From an uncultured Sutterella sp. (GTDB lineage Bacteria; Pseudomonadota; Gammaproteobacteria; Burkholderiales; Burkholderiaceae_F), in NCBI GenBank assembly GCA_949287305.1, contig CASEFX010000008.1, positions 1 to 64,000 on the forward strand: a DNA stretch of 64,000 nt, in the 5' to 3' direction. The notes beneath the pieces were generated by a model. That model saw only the letters and a program-made list of their open reading frames with translations, was not told the origin of the DNA and searched no databases. Below are positions 25,059 through 33,930 of this stretch, piece by piece; positions within the stretch are counted from its first letter, which is position 1, and every line of letters starts with the position of its first letter. The position numbers and the translations under genes are program-made.

Positions 25059-25964
25059 ATGGACAATCTCCAAAAACTCTATTTCGACAAGGCCGCCGTC
25101 CGCGGCGAGACCGTGATCCTCGGCCCCGCGCTCGAAGCGGCCATTGAGCATCAGAACCTTCCGACGGCCGTCAAGACCCTCGTGGGCGAGATGGCGGCTT
25201 CGGCACTCCTGTGCGCCGCGGCGCTCGAATTCGACGGCTCCGTCGTTCTGCAGGCGCAGGGCGACGACAAGGCCCCCGTCCGCCTCATCGTGGTCGACGT
25301 CTCCAAGGACCTTTCCTTCCGCATCAACGTGACGATGCGCGACTGGGAGGAAGGCATCTCCGAGAAGGCGGGCCTTCGCGAGCTCCTCAACCCCGCGGGC
25401 GGGGCGCGCTGCGCCCTGATCCTCGACGCTTCGAACCGTCCCAACGGCGAAGCGCCCTACCAGGGGATCGTGGTCCTTGAAGGCGACTCGTTCGCCGAAG
25501 CGATGGAACAGTACTTCGCCCGCTCCGAACAGGTGGAAACCACGCTGCGTCTCGCTTCCGACGGCAAGCGCGCCGGCGGCGTCATGGTGCAGAAGCTCCC
25601 CTCGACGGGCGGCGTTCTTCCCGAAGACTTTGACGCCGACGGTTGGGAGCGCGTCCGTCTCTTTGCGAAATCCGCCAAGGACGAGGAACTCCTCACGCTC
25701 GAACCCGAGGAAATGAACCGCCGTCTCTTTTGGGAAGAATCCCCGCGCGTGACGCTCGAAAAGCCCGTTGCCTTCCGCTGCACGTGCTCGCCCGAACGCA
25801 TCGAGAACATCCTTCTGCAGTTCGACCGCAAGGAACTCCTCGAAAAGGGCTCGAAGGACCTCACCGTCACCTGCCGCTTCTGCGGGAAGCAGTACGTCTT
25901 CACGCAGGCCGACATCGACCGGATCTTCGAAGAAAACCACCGCAATCATCCGCGTCCGAGCTGA
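25059..25964 (+). CDS. hslO: Redox-regulated chaperone Hsp33
   Basis: Hsp33 is a cytosolic holdase activated when oxidation releases zinc from its C-terminal cysteines. The 301-residue product has the N-terminal substrate-binding domain and the redox switch in full: Cys241-x-Cys243 (CTC) and Cys272-xx-Cys275 (CRFC), 28 residues apart. Length is usual for the family. A sigma32-like promoter precedes it and a terminator follows, so it is probably a single heat-inducible gene. Confidence 0.95.
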   Translation: MDNLQKLYFDKAAVRGETVILGPALEAAIEHQNLPTAVKTLVGEMAASALLCAAALEFDGSVVLQAQGDDKAPVRLIVVDVSKDLSFRINVTMRDWEEGISEKAGLRELLNPAGGARCALILDASNRPNGEAPYQGIVVLEGDSFAEAMEQYFARSEQVETTLRLASDGKRAGGVMVQKLPSTGGVLPEDFDADGWERVRLFAKSAKDEELLTLEPEEMNRRLFWEESPRVTLEKPVAFRCTCSPERIENILLQFDRKELLEKGSKDLTVTCRFCGKQYVFTQADIDRIFEENHRNHPRPS

Positions 25965-25990
25965 TCGGGCGAAGCGTTCCGAGGTTCTCC

Positions 25991-26025
25991 GACGGGACGG
26001 CTCCAGAGAGGGGCCGCCCCGTTTT
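25991..26025 (+). terminator. Terminator after hslO
   Basis: ACGGG-ACGGCTCC pairs imperfectly with GGGGCCGCCCCGT and is followed by TTTTT, just before the convergent aminotransferase gene. Confidence 0.7.
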
Positions 26026-26042
26026 TCATGCCGTTGGAAGAA

Positions 26043-27185
26043 TCAGACCCAGCCCTTCTTGCGGAAGACGCGCAGTTTCTCGGTGAAGTACTTCATTTCC
26101 TCGGGAAGACCGAGCGAAATGCGGCACCACTCGAGAGCGGGCGGGAAGGGACGGCCGACCATGATGTTTTCCTCCTTCAGCATCCGATCGGCAAAGGGCT
26201 TGAGCGGCGCCTTGAGGTTGACGAAGACGAAGTTCGTCTGACTCGGGAGGTATTCGAGACCGAGCTCGTCGAGGCAGTCCGTAAGGATTTTGCGCGATTC
26301 GTCGTTCACGGCCTTGGAACGCTTGAGGAAGTCCTTGTCGTTCAGTTCGGCAAGCGCCGCCTCGATCGTGCAATTGTTCATCATGATGTCGTAGGCGACG
26401 TGCTTCTTCACGCGCTCGATCACCTTCGGCGCCGCGTAGGCAAAGCCCAGACGCAGGCCTGCCATGGCGAAGATCTTCGAGAAGGTCTTGAGGACGACCA
26501 CGTTCTCAAAGCCTTCCTTCACGAGACCCGTCGTCGTGCGGAAGACCTTCGGATCCGCAAATTCGGCGTAGGCCTCGTCGACGAGGAACATCGTGCGGGC
26601 GGGCTTTTCGCGGATCCACGCGAAAAGCGCCTCGCCGTCGCAGGCGGTCGACGTGGGATTGTTCGGATTCACGAAGTAGACGATGACGGGGCCCTCCTCG
26701 GCGGCCTTGGCGGCCGCGGCCTTCATCGCCGGAACGTCGATCGACCACTTCGGGCCCATCGGGACCTTGACGACGGGAAGGTTGTTCTTCTTGGCGGTGT
26801 CTTCGCCGTCGCTGTAAGTCAATTCCGGCACGACGAGCTTGACGCCCGGCTCAATGTAGGCTTCGACCGAGGCGCGGATCGCTTCGGCCGAACCGTGCGT
26901 CGGGAGAATGTTCGCGGGCGTACCGCCGATGAAATCGGCCATCGCTTTGCGAAGCACCTCCACGCGCACGAAGGGATAGCGCGAAGACTGCGCGGTCGCC
27001 TCCGCCACGGCCTTGCGCGCGGCGGGGCTCAGGCCCAGGGGATTTTCGTTGAAGGAAAGGAGCATCGGCCGGCCCTTCGCGGGCGGCGTGAAGGAGGGAG
27101 CGTCCGCGGCGCGGGCGGCTTCGCCCGAAACGAGAAGCGGTGCGGCGGCGGAGGCCATCAAGAGGGATCGGCGGCTCAAGGTCAT
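26043..27185 (-). CDS. Exported HisC-like PLP aminotransferase
   Basis: This 380-residue protein carries a Tat-type signal peptide, with SRRSLL at residues 4-9, a hydrophobic stretch and a likely cleavage after AARA. The rest is a fold-type I aminotransferase close to histidinol-phosphate aminotransferase: VNPNNPT (172-178), DEAY (203-206), the PLP-binding Lys237 in KTFSKIFAMAGLRLGF, and the later RPF. Tat export would let the enzyme fold with its cofactor in the cytoplasm before crossing. No his genes are nearby, so histidine synthesis is unlikely. It may act on amino acids or phosphonates in the periplasm. The exported location is inferred from the signal sequence. Confidence 0.85.
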   Translation of the reverse strand: MTLSRRSLLMASAAAPLLVSGEAARAADAPSFTPPAKGRPMLLSFNENPLGLSPAARKAVAEATAQSSRYPFVRVEVLRKAMADFIGGTPANILPTHGSAEAIRASVEAYIEPGVKLVVPELTYSDGEDTAKKNNLPVVKVPMGPKWSIDVPAMKAAAAKAAEEGPVIVYFVNPNNPTSTACDGEALFAWIREKPARTMFLVDEAYAEFADPKVFRTTTGLVKEGFENVVVLKTFSKIFAMAGLRLGFAYAAPKVIERVKKHVAYDIMMNNCTIEAALAELNDKDFLKRSKAVNDESRKILTDCLDELGLEYLPSQTNFVFVNLKAPLKPFADRMLKEENIMVGRPFPPALEWCRISLGLPEEMKYFTEKLRVFRKKGWV

Positions 27186-27410
27186 GGTCGTTCTCCGAGT
27201 GTCTTCGGAAGGCGCGCAAAGAGCGCTCCGAGAGCGCGCTTCGGCCTTTCTCTTCGACCATTATGGGCGGGAGACGAAGGGAGCCGTCCTGCCCTTTCCC
27301 CGATTTCTTTTCCCTTTTTCGCTTCTCTTGTCCGCGCGCAGAAGGAATACGCGCTCTTCTCTAAGAGGAACGCCCGAGGAATTCCTTCCCCGGGCTTCTT
27401 GGAGGCCGTC

Positions 27411-28067
27411 TCAGCCTTCGAGGTATCGGGCGAGATCCGCGACCGTGTCGCAGAGCACCGTCGGATTCGTGAGCACAAGGTCTCGCCTCGGCTGCGCGCC
27501 GTAGGTCATCGCCGCGACGTCGCAGCCGTAGCGCTGCGCCATGACGATGTCGTGCACGGTGTCGCCCACCATGAGCGTTCTTCCCTTCGGAATGTCGGTG
27601 TAGAGGCCGATTTCTTCGAGCATGTCGGGATTGGGCTTCGGAGCCGTCTCTTCGGCCGTGCGGGTGATCGAGAAGAGTTCCTCGACGTTCGTGCGGTCAA
27701 AGACGCGGCGAAGGCCCGCGCGGCTCTTGCCCGTCGCGACGGCGAGCGTCACCCCTTCGGCGTGCAGACGGCGCATCAGGTCTTCGATCCCTTCGAAGAG
27801 GCACACGTCGCGCTCGTGCGGGAGATACCAGGTCTTGTAGGCTTCGTTGAATTCGTCGAGGCGCTCCGCGGGACAGTCGGGGACCGCAATCGCCATGGCG
27901 CTTCGCCAGTCGAGTCCGATGACGGAGGAGGCGGTCTTTCGGTCGGGCACGCGGCAGCCGAGCGCCGCGGCCGCCTGACGGATGCCCTCGGCAATGAGGC
28001 CCGTCGTATCCATGACGGTGCCGTCCCAGTCGAAAACGACGAGATCGTACTTATGGGAGATGGTCAT
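27411..28067 (-). CDS. HAD-family phosphatase, phosphoglycolate phosphatase-like
   Basis: This 218-residue hydrolase has the HAD nucleophile motif FDWDGTVMD, motif III VATGKSRAGL and motif IV MVGDTVHDIVMAQ, with the cap domain between motifs I and II. The size and cap type match the Gph-like subgroup that removes phosphate from phosphoglycolate or sugar phosphates. Its start overlaps the rluC stop as ATGA, so translation is coupled. The rluC-HAD pairing is common in betaproteobacteria. Substrate is not proven. Confidence 0.85.
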   Translation of the reverse strand: MTISHKYDLVVFDWDGTVMDTTGLIAEGIRQAAAALGCRVPDRKTASSVIGLDWRSAMAIAVPDCPAERLDEFNEAYKTWYLPHERDVCLFEGIEDLMRRLHAEGVTLAVATGKSRAGLRRVFDRTNVEELFSITRTAEETAPKPNPDMLEEIGLYTDIPKGRTLMVGDTVHDIVMAQRYGCDVAAMTYGAQPRRDLVLTNPTVLCDTVADLARYLEG

Positions 28068-29074
28068 TTTTGTCCTTTCTTGTCCAGGGCGGCGAGAAGC
28101 GCCTCGCAGTCGGGCCAGAGCGGCGCTTCGACGCGGACGGCCTCGCCCGTGACGGGGTGCTCGAAGGCGAGCGTTCGGCTGTGCAGGAACATGCGCTTCA
28201 AGGGAACGCCCAAGGCCCCCTGCGCCACCTGACGGTTGAATTCAAAGTCGCCGTACTTGTCGTCGCCCACGAGCGGGAAACCGACCGACAAGGAATGCAC
28301 GCGGATCTGGTGCGTGCGTCCCGTGAGAAGTTCGGCGTCGAGGAGCGTGACGGCGCCGTAGCGCTTCAACTTCGTGAAGATCGTGTGCGAGGGCACCCCC
28401 TCCTTTTCGTCGACGCGGACTCTGCGTTCGCCCGAAGGGAGCAGGTAGCGCAGAAGCGGCGCCTTCACGTGGCGGCGGTCGTCGGGCCAGTCGCCCTTCA
28501 CGAGGAGCGTGTAGTGCTTTTCGACGGCGCGCGTCTTCATCATGTCGTGAAAGCGAACGAGCGCCTTGCGGCTCTTGCAGAGAATGATGGCGCCGCTCGT
28601 TTCGCGGTCGAGCCGGTGGGCGAGTTCGAGAAAGGGAACGTCGGGGCGCGAGGCGCGCATGCGCTCGATCAAGCCGTGGGAGATCCCGGAGCCCCCGTGG
28701 GCGGCGAGGCCCGCAGGCTTGTTGACGATGAGAAGATGACGGTCTTCAAAGAGAACGGGCACCGTCCCCTCGGCCAAGGCCGCGGGGGGCGCCTTCGTGA
28801 CGGCGCGCTCGGAGACGCGCACGGGCGGAAGCCTCAGGAGATCCCCCTCGACGAGGCGCGTCTCCGCCTTGGCGCGGGCCTTGTTCACGCGCACTTCGCC
28901 CGAGCGGATGATGCGGTAGATGTGGCTCTTCGGAACGCCCTTGGCGACGCGCACGAGAAAATTGTCGAGGCGCTGGCCGTCCGCGTCGGGACCGATGCGA
29001 ACGAAACTCACGCGGTCGGATGGCAGCGACGCGAGGCGTGCGGAGTCTTCGGGATGAATGTCGGATGTCGTCAT
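28064..29074 (-). CDS. rluC: 23S rRNA pseudouridine synthase RluC
   Basis: RluC modifies three uridines of 23S rRNA. The 336-residue product has an N-terminal S4 domain (GQRLDNFLVRVAKGVPKSHIYR, split at about residues 33-54), the catalytic motif HRLDRETSG (153-161, Asp156) and RTHQIRVHSLSVGFPLVGD. VPKSHIYRIIRSGEVRVN distinguishes RluC from RluD. I start at MTTSDIHPED since longer in-frame starts reach back into the rne leader. It is followed by the coupled HAD phosphatase gene and is divergent from the rne leader. Confidence 0.92.
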   Translation of the reverse strand: MTTSDIHPEDSARLASLPSDRVSFVRIGPDADGQRLDNFLVRVAKGVPKSHIYRIIRSGEVRVNKARAKAETRLVEGDLLRLPPVRVSERAVTKAPPAALAEGTVPVLFEDRHLLIVNKPAGLAAHGGSGISHGLIERMRASRPDVPFLELAHRLDRETSGAIILCKSRKALVRFHDMMKTRAVEKHYTLLVKGDWPDDRRHVKAPLLRYLLPSGERRVRVDEKEGVPSHTIFTKLKRYGAVTLLDAELLTGRTHQIRVHSLSVGFPLVGDDKYGDFEFNRQVAQGALGVPLKRMFLHSRTLAFEHPVTGEAVRVEAPLWPDCEALLAALDKKGQK

Positions 29075-30020
29075 GAGTCGGTGTGCGGTCGGGAGGGGAG
29101 AAAAAAAAGGTTTTCCAAATGCGAAAAACGTCCCGCTTCGACCGCCCGATAACCCTTCGAATTCACGTCGATGGTTTATACTTGTGCGTTGCGATGGGAA
29201 GTCCCGCCCGACCTTTTGAATGTCGTGCCGCGATTTTCTCACGTTTTGTTGTGAATTTGTTCGTTTCGGTTCCCGGCAGGTTTCGTCGGAACGGAAACGG
29301 TTTTTAACCCGATGCCCGACGCCGTGCGGCAGGAAGTTCGTCCTCCCGCGGATCGTCGGCATCCCGGCGAACGCCCGACTTCGGGCCGTTTCGCCCGAGC
29401 TTGTTGCCAACACGATTTTTGGATGTTCCGCCCCGAAGGGCTGTCAGCGACGTCGAACGGACGGCGATGCGCACCCCGAGTGGAAAAGCCCCGCGCAAGC
29501 GGCCCGACGCCCCTTGCGCCGATCGGCACGAATGGATCGCAGCGATCCCGATGAGGAGCCCCGTGCGCGACCCCGAAGCCCCAGGTCCGATGGTAAAGAG
29601 GCCTGCGCTTTGACGATGGTCCCCGGGCGAACCCCTTTTTCCGTGCCCCTCGCTTTTCCCTCCCCGAACGCGCGTCCCGCCTTCCCCGCCGCTTAGCGTC
29701 TCGAACGGGAATTCGTCCAGACGGACGAAAAGGCGGATTTTTGTGAGGGATGGAGCCCCCGGCGCCCCGTGCGGCCGGGCCGTGACTCTCCCCACGCGCC
29801 GACGAACGGGCGGTTGTCGCCCGTGCCCAGCACGGGCTCTCCCCGTGGTCGGCGGACACAGAACCGGACGGTGCCTCCCGTCGAGGATGGTACGTCGCGG
29901 CTCCCCGTTGCGCTTTGCGCGGCGTCGGGAGACGTCGGCGTTCAAAAGGTAGGCCGTTGCCCGCAGGAGTCGGGCATCCGTCGTGTGCAGAGCTCGCCCC
30001 ACCACCGGAGTAGAGCCAAC
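29075..30020 (+). promoter_or_regulatory. Long rne leader region
   Basis: No gene is seen in these 946 bases. A candidate -10 (TATACT, 29177-29182) with a weak -35 near 29154-29161 would give a 5' leader of about 830 bases. Inside lie a hairpin with a T-tract at 29262-29305 and a smaller hairpin TTCGTCC/GGACGAA near 29710-29727, followed by AAGGCGGATTTTT. E. coli rne has a 361-base leader that RNase E itself recognises for feedback, so a structured leader is expected, but this one is longer than I remember for the family. Confidence 0.5.
29262..29305 (+). terminator. Terminator-like hairpin in the rne leader
   Basis: CGTTTCGGTTCC (29262-29273) pairs with GGAACGGAAACG (29288-29299) with ten of twelve pairs, followed by G and TTTTT (29301-29305). 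It lies about 80 bases after the candidate -10, so it could attenuate transcription into rne. Confidence 0.5.
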
Positions 30021-33000
30021 ATGAAGCGTATGCTTTTCAACGCCACGCACGCGGAAGAAACGCGTGTGGGCATCGTCGACGGGCAGCGACTCGTCGACAT
30101 CGACATTGAGACGGCAGGCCGCGAAGCCCGCAAGTCCAACATCTACAAGGGCATCATCACCCGCATCGAACCGAGCCTCGAAGCGTGCTTTGTCAACTAC
30201 GGCGAAGAACGCCACGGCTTCCTCCCCTTCAAGGAAATCTCGCGCGCCTACTTCAAGGAAGGCGTCGACGTGCGCACCTGCACGATCCGCGAAGCCGTCG
30301 AAGAAGGCCAGGAAATCATCGTTCAGGTCGAAAAGGAAGAGCGCGGCAACAAGGGCGCGGCGCTCACGACCTTCATCAGCCTCGCCGGCCGATATCTCGT
30401 CCTCATGCCGAACAATCCGCGCGGCGGCGGCGTCTCGCGCCGAATCGAAGGCGAAGAGCGTCAGGAACTGCGCGCCACGATGGAAAGCCTCAAGTGCCCC
30501 TCGGGCATGTCCATGATCGCCCGCACGGCCGGGATCGGCCGCAGCGCCGAAGAGCTGCAGTGGGACCTGAACTACCTCCTCAAGCTCTGGGAGGCGATCG
30601 CCGAGGCCGCCAAGCCCCAGTACGAACTCGTCACGGAAGAAAACGGCCGCAAGACGACCACGCTCGTCGACACGCCCGTCGTGAACGGCAAGCCGCTCAA
30701 GCGCGCCAACCCCGCGCCCTTCCTCATCGTCGAAGAGTCGAACCTCGTCGTTCGCGCCATCCGCGACTACTTCCAGCCCGAAATCGGTGAAATCCTCGTC
30801 GACACGGACGAAATCTACGAGCAGGCGCGCCAGTTCATGGCGCACGTCATGCCCGACATGATCAACCGCGTCAAGCGCTACAACGAGGACATCCCGCTCT
30901 TTACGCGCTTCCAGATCGAGCACCAGATCGAATCGGCCTATTCGCGCACGGTTCCGCTGCCCTCGGGCGGCGCGATCGTGATCGACCACACCGAAGCGCT
31001 CGTCGCGATCGACGTCAACTCGGCCCGTTCCACGCGCGGCGCCGACATTGAGGAAACGGCCTTCCGCACGAACTGCGAAGCGGCCGACGAAGTGGCCCGC
31101 CAGATGCGTCTGCGCGACTTGGGCGGCCTCATCGTGATCGACTTCATCGACATGCTCGACGCGAAGAACCAGCGCGCCGTCGAACAGCGCCTGAAGGACG
31201 CGCTCCACTACGACCGCGCCCGCGTGCAGATGGCCAAGATCTCGCGCTTCGGCCTCATGGAACTTTCGCGCCAGCGTCTGCGTCCGTCGCTCTCCGAAGG
31301 AAGCCACGTGACCTGCCCCCGCTGCAACGGCGTGGGCGTCATCCGCGACACCGAATCCTGCGCCATTCAGGTGCTTCGCATCCTGCAGGAAGAAGCCATG
31401 AAGGAAGGCACGGGCGCCGTGCACGCGCAGATTCCGGTCGACGTCGCGACCTTCCTTCTGAACGAAAAGCGCAGCGACATCCAGATGCTCGAAGCGCGTC
31501 ACCGCGTGCCGATCGTTCTCATCCCGAACACGTCGCTTGAGACGCCGCACTATCACATCGAACGCATCCGTCAGGACGACGACCGTCTCGACGACCACAT
31601 TCAGAGCTTCAAGCGCGTCGCCGAACTCGAAGTGAAGAAGGCGGACGACCCGTACGCGATGAAGAGCAACGAAGAAAAGCCCGTTCGTCTCAAGCAGGTC
31701 CCCGTCATCAAGAACGTGCTCCCGCGCGATCCCGCGCCCGTGCACGTCGAACAGCCCAAGAAGACGGAACGCTCCGAATCGCGTGCCGTCCCGATGACGC
31801 CGGTGCCCGAAAAGCGCGAAAAGGGCTTCTTCGCCCGCGTCATGGACTTCTTCAAGAGCCTCGGCGGCGACTCGACCGAAAAGGCCGAGCCCAAGAAGAC
31901 CGAAGAGGAAAAGCCCAAGGCCGACCGCAAGGAACGCGGCCGCCGCTCGGGTGAACGCCGCGGCGACCGCGCCCGCATGGACGAACGCCGTTCGCGCCGC
32001 AGCCGCCGTCCGAAGTCGGAAACGACCGAAGAAGGTCAGGACAAGCCCGCCGCGCCCGAAACCGCCGCGCAGGCCGTGGAAATGGAAAAGTCCCGCCGTC
32101 GTTCGCGCCATCGTCCGGCCCTGAAGAAGGACGCGGAGCGCGAAGAACTGCGCACGACCGAAGCCGTCGCCGCGGAAGCCGCCGCGACCGCTGAAAAGGC
32201 GCCCGCCGCCGAAAAGACGGAAGCCCCGGCCGAACAGCGCGTCGAAGCGCCCGTGACGGAAGTCGGCGTGGAAGAAACGGTTGTGACGGAAGCGCAGCAG
32301 AGCGCCGAAGCGCCCGCGGAAGCGGCCGCCGAGGAAGGCGAAACCCGCCGTCGTCGTCCGCGCCGCCGTCGCCGCAGCCGCACGACCGAAGGCGAAACGG
32401 CCGAGGTCGCGCAGGAAGTGACCGAAGAGGCTCAGGCTCCGGAAACGGCGGAAGCCCCCGCCGCGGAAGCCGCGCCCGTGAAGGCCGAGACGGAAGAAGC
32501 GCAGGCTCCGGAAGCCGCCGCGGAAGAACCCGCCTCCCGTCCGAAGGAAGTGCAGTTCAAGCTCGAGGACGCGCCCGCGCGCACCCGCCGTCCGCGCCGC
32601 CGCAAGCCCTCCGACAAGACGGGTGAAGCGGTTGCCGCCGAAGCGGTCGCGACCGAGTCCGTCGAAGCCGCCGCGCCCGTGACGGAAGTTCGCGCGACGC
32701 AAGCCGAAGAGAAGGTGGACGCCGTCTCCGCGGCCGCGCCCGTCGTCGACGAAACCGAATCGACCGAAGCCCTTGTGGCGGGTCTCCAGAAGAGCCTCAT
32801 CTCGGGCGAAGTCGAACTCGTCGAAGAAAAGCCCGCCGAAAAGCGCAAGAGCGCCAAGAACGCCGCGAGCGTTCTCCCGCTCCTTGAAGAAGCCGGCTGG
32901 CCCACCCGCGAAGAGATGATGCACACGCTCGTCTCCTCGGGTCCGAAGAGCTACGCCTCCGACCGCCATCTCGGCCTCAACGGCAACCGCCGCGAACCCG

Positions 33001-33758
33001 CGCTGCAGGACGCCATGGCCGACGCGATCCTTCAGATCGCCAAGGACGAAATCTCCGAGCAGCTCACGCAGTACTACTCGGCGATGGAACCCAAGGCCGA
33101 GGAAGGAACGCAGGCCCAGGGCGGCGAAGAGCACAAGAAGCGCAGCCGCCGCGGCGGTCGTCGCTCCCGCAAGGCTCACGCCGAAGAAGCCCGCGCGACG
33201 GAAGCGGTGAAGACCGAATCGGTCGAAACCGAAGCCCTCGAGCAGGTGGAAACGAAGACGGCTGCGGCCGAAGAACCGCTCGTTCAGATTGAAACGAAGA
33301 CGGTCGTCTCCGAAGAGCCGCTCGTTCAGGTCGAAACGAAGCCCGTCGTGGTCGACGAACCGCCCGTGCAGATCGAAACGAAGACGGTCGCCGTCGAGCC
33401 CGCCGCTGAAGATGTTGTCGAAGAAGCGCCCGTCGCGACCGAATCGGCCGACACGGTCGTTCGCACGAAGTCGACGCTTCTTGCCGACCTCGCCGAACGC
33501 CTCGCCGCGGCCCACCTCGAACAGGTGGAAACGCGTGCCGAACTCGTGACGCCGGTCCGCTACGAAGCCGTGGTCTATCCCGGCCGCAGCGTCGTCCGCA
33601 CGGAAGCGACGGAAGAAACGGGGCTCGAGCAGGTGCACACCCGCGACGAATTCATTCGTCCGGTCGCCTACGAACCCGTGATCTATCCTGGCCGCCCCTA
33701 CGTGGCGCCCGTCGTCACGGACGAGGGTCCCCTTGAACAGGTCCACACCAAGGCCTGA
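30021..33758 (+). CDS. rne: Ribonuclease E
   Basis: RNase E is the essential endonuclease that starts decay of most mRNAs and matures rRNA and tRNA. The 1245-residue product starts MKRMLFNATHAEE. It has an S1 RNA-binding domain (about 36-118), the 5' sensor, the DNase I-like catalytic subdomain (AIDVNSARSTRG near 329-340 and LIVIDFIDM near 370), and the Zn-link CPRCNG near 431. From about residue 560 onward it is a disordered scaffold of Arg-rich patches (RRRPRRRRRSR and others) and Ala/Glu/Thr/Val linkers. The last 170 residues contain repeats of the type LEQVETK and LEQVHTR. The length and the scaffold mark it as RNase E rather than RNase G. A UUCG terminator follows. Confidence 0.95.
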   Translation: MKRMLFNATHAEETRVGIVDGQRLVDIDIETAGREARKSNIYKGIITRIEPSLEACFVNYGEERHGFLPFKEISRAYFKEGVDVRTCTIREAVEEGQEIIVQVEKEERGNKGAALTTFISLAGRYLVLMPNNPRGGGVSRRIEGEERQELRATMESLKCPSGMSMIARTAGIGRSAEELQWDLNYLLKLWEAIAEAAKPQYELVTEENGRKTTTLVDTPVVNGKPLKRANPAPFLIVEESNLVVRAIRDYFQPEIGEILVDTDEIYEQARQFMAHVMPDMINRVKRYNEDIPLFTRFQIEHQIESAYSRTVPLPSGGAIVIDHTEALVAIDVNSARSTRGADIEETAFRTNCEAADEVARQMRLRDLGGLIVIDFIDMLDAKNQRAVEQRLKDALHYDRARVQMAKISRFGLMELSRQRLRPSLSEGSHVTCPRCNGVGVIRDTESCAIQVLRILQEEAMKEGTGAVHAQIPVDVATFLLNEKRSDIQMLEARHRVPIVLIPNTSLETPHYHIERIRQDDDRLDDHIQSFKRVAELEVKKADDPYAMKSNEEKPVRLKQVPVIKNVLPRDPAPVHVEQPKKTERSESRAVPMTPVPEKREKGFFARVMDFFKSLGGDSTEKAEPKKTEEEKPKADRKERGRRSGERRGDRARMDERRSRRSRRPKSETTEEGQDKPAAPETAAQAVEMEKSRRRSRHRPALKKDAEREELRTTEAVAAEAAATAEKAPAAEKTEAPAEQRVEAPVTEVGVEETVVTEAQQSAEAPAEAAAEEGETRRRRPRRRRRSRTTEGETAEVAQEVTEEAQAPETAEAPAAEAAPVKAETEEAQAPEAAAEEPASRPKEVQFKLEDAPARTRRPRRRKPSDKTGEAVAAEAVATESVEAAAPVTEVRATQAEEKVDAVSAAAPVVDETESTEALVAGLQKSLISGEVELVEEKPAEKRKSAKNAASVLPLLEEAGWPTREEMMHTLVSSGPKSYASDRHLGLNGNRREPALQDAMADAILQIAKDEISEQLTQYYSAMEPKAEEGTQAQGGEEHKKRSRRGGRRSRKAHAEEARATEAVKTESVETEALEQVETKTAAAEEPLVQIETKTVVSEEPLVQVETKPVVVDEPPVQIETKTVAVEPAAEDVVEEAPVATESADTVVRTKSTLLADLAERLAAAHLEQVETRAELVTPVRYEAVVYPGRSVVRTEATEETGLEQVHTRDEFIRPVAYEPVIYPGRPYVAPVVTDEGPLEQVHTKA

Positions 33759-33788
33759 TCGCGGGACGTGAACCCCCTCTGAGGGCAT

Positions 33789-33817
33789 ACGGGAGGCTTC
33801 GGCCTCCCGTTTCTTTT
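33789..33817 (+). terminator. Terminator after rne
   Basis: ACGGGAGG and CCTCCCGT form an 8-bp stem with the loop CTTCGG, followed by TTTCTTTT. The UUCG-type loop makes it very stable. Confidence 0.92.
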
Positions 33818-33930
33818 GAGCGCTTGTCTCGCTCCTTTGCCCGCTCGTATCGAATTGCTCCGCGACCGTCTTGGCGAAGTGGCGCATGAGGTATATTTTC
33901 TCCACGAAAACGGACCACTCTGAATCAATC

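Noticed and set aside
26043..27185. Calling the aminotransferase hisC
   Set aside because: The fold and motifs are HisC-like, but the protein has an export signal and no histidine biosynthesis gene is nearby.
27368..27394. Terminator after the HAD phosphatase gene
   Set aside because: GCCCG/CGGGC can pair, but the stem is short and no T-tract follows on the minus strand.
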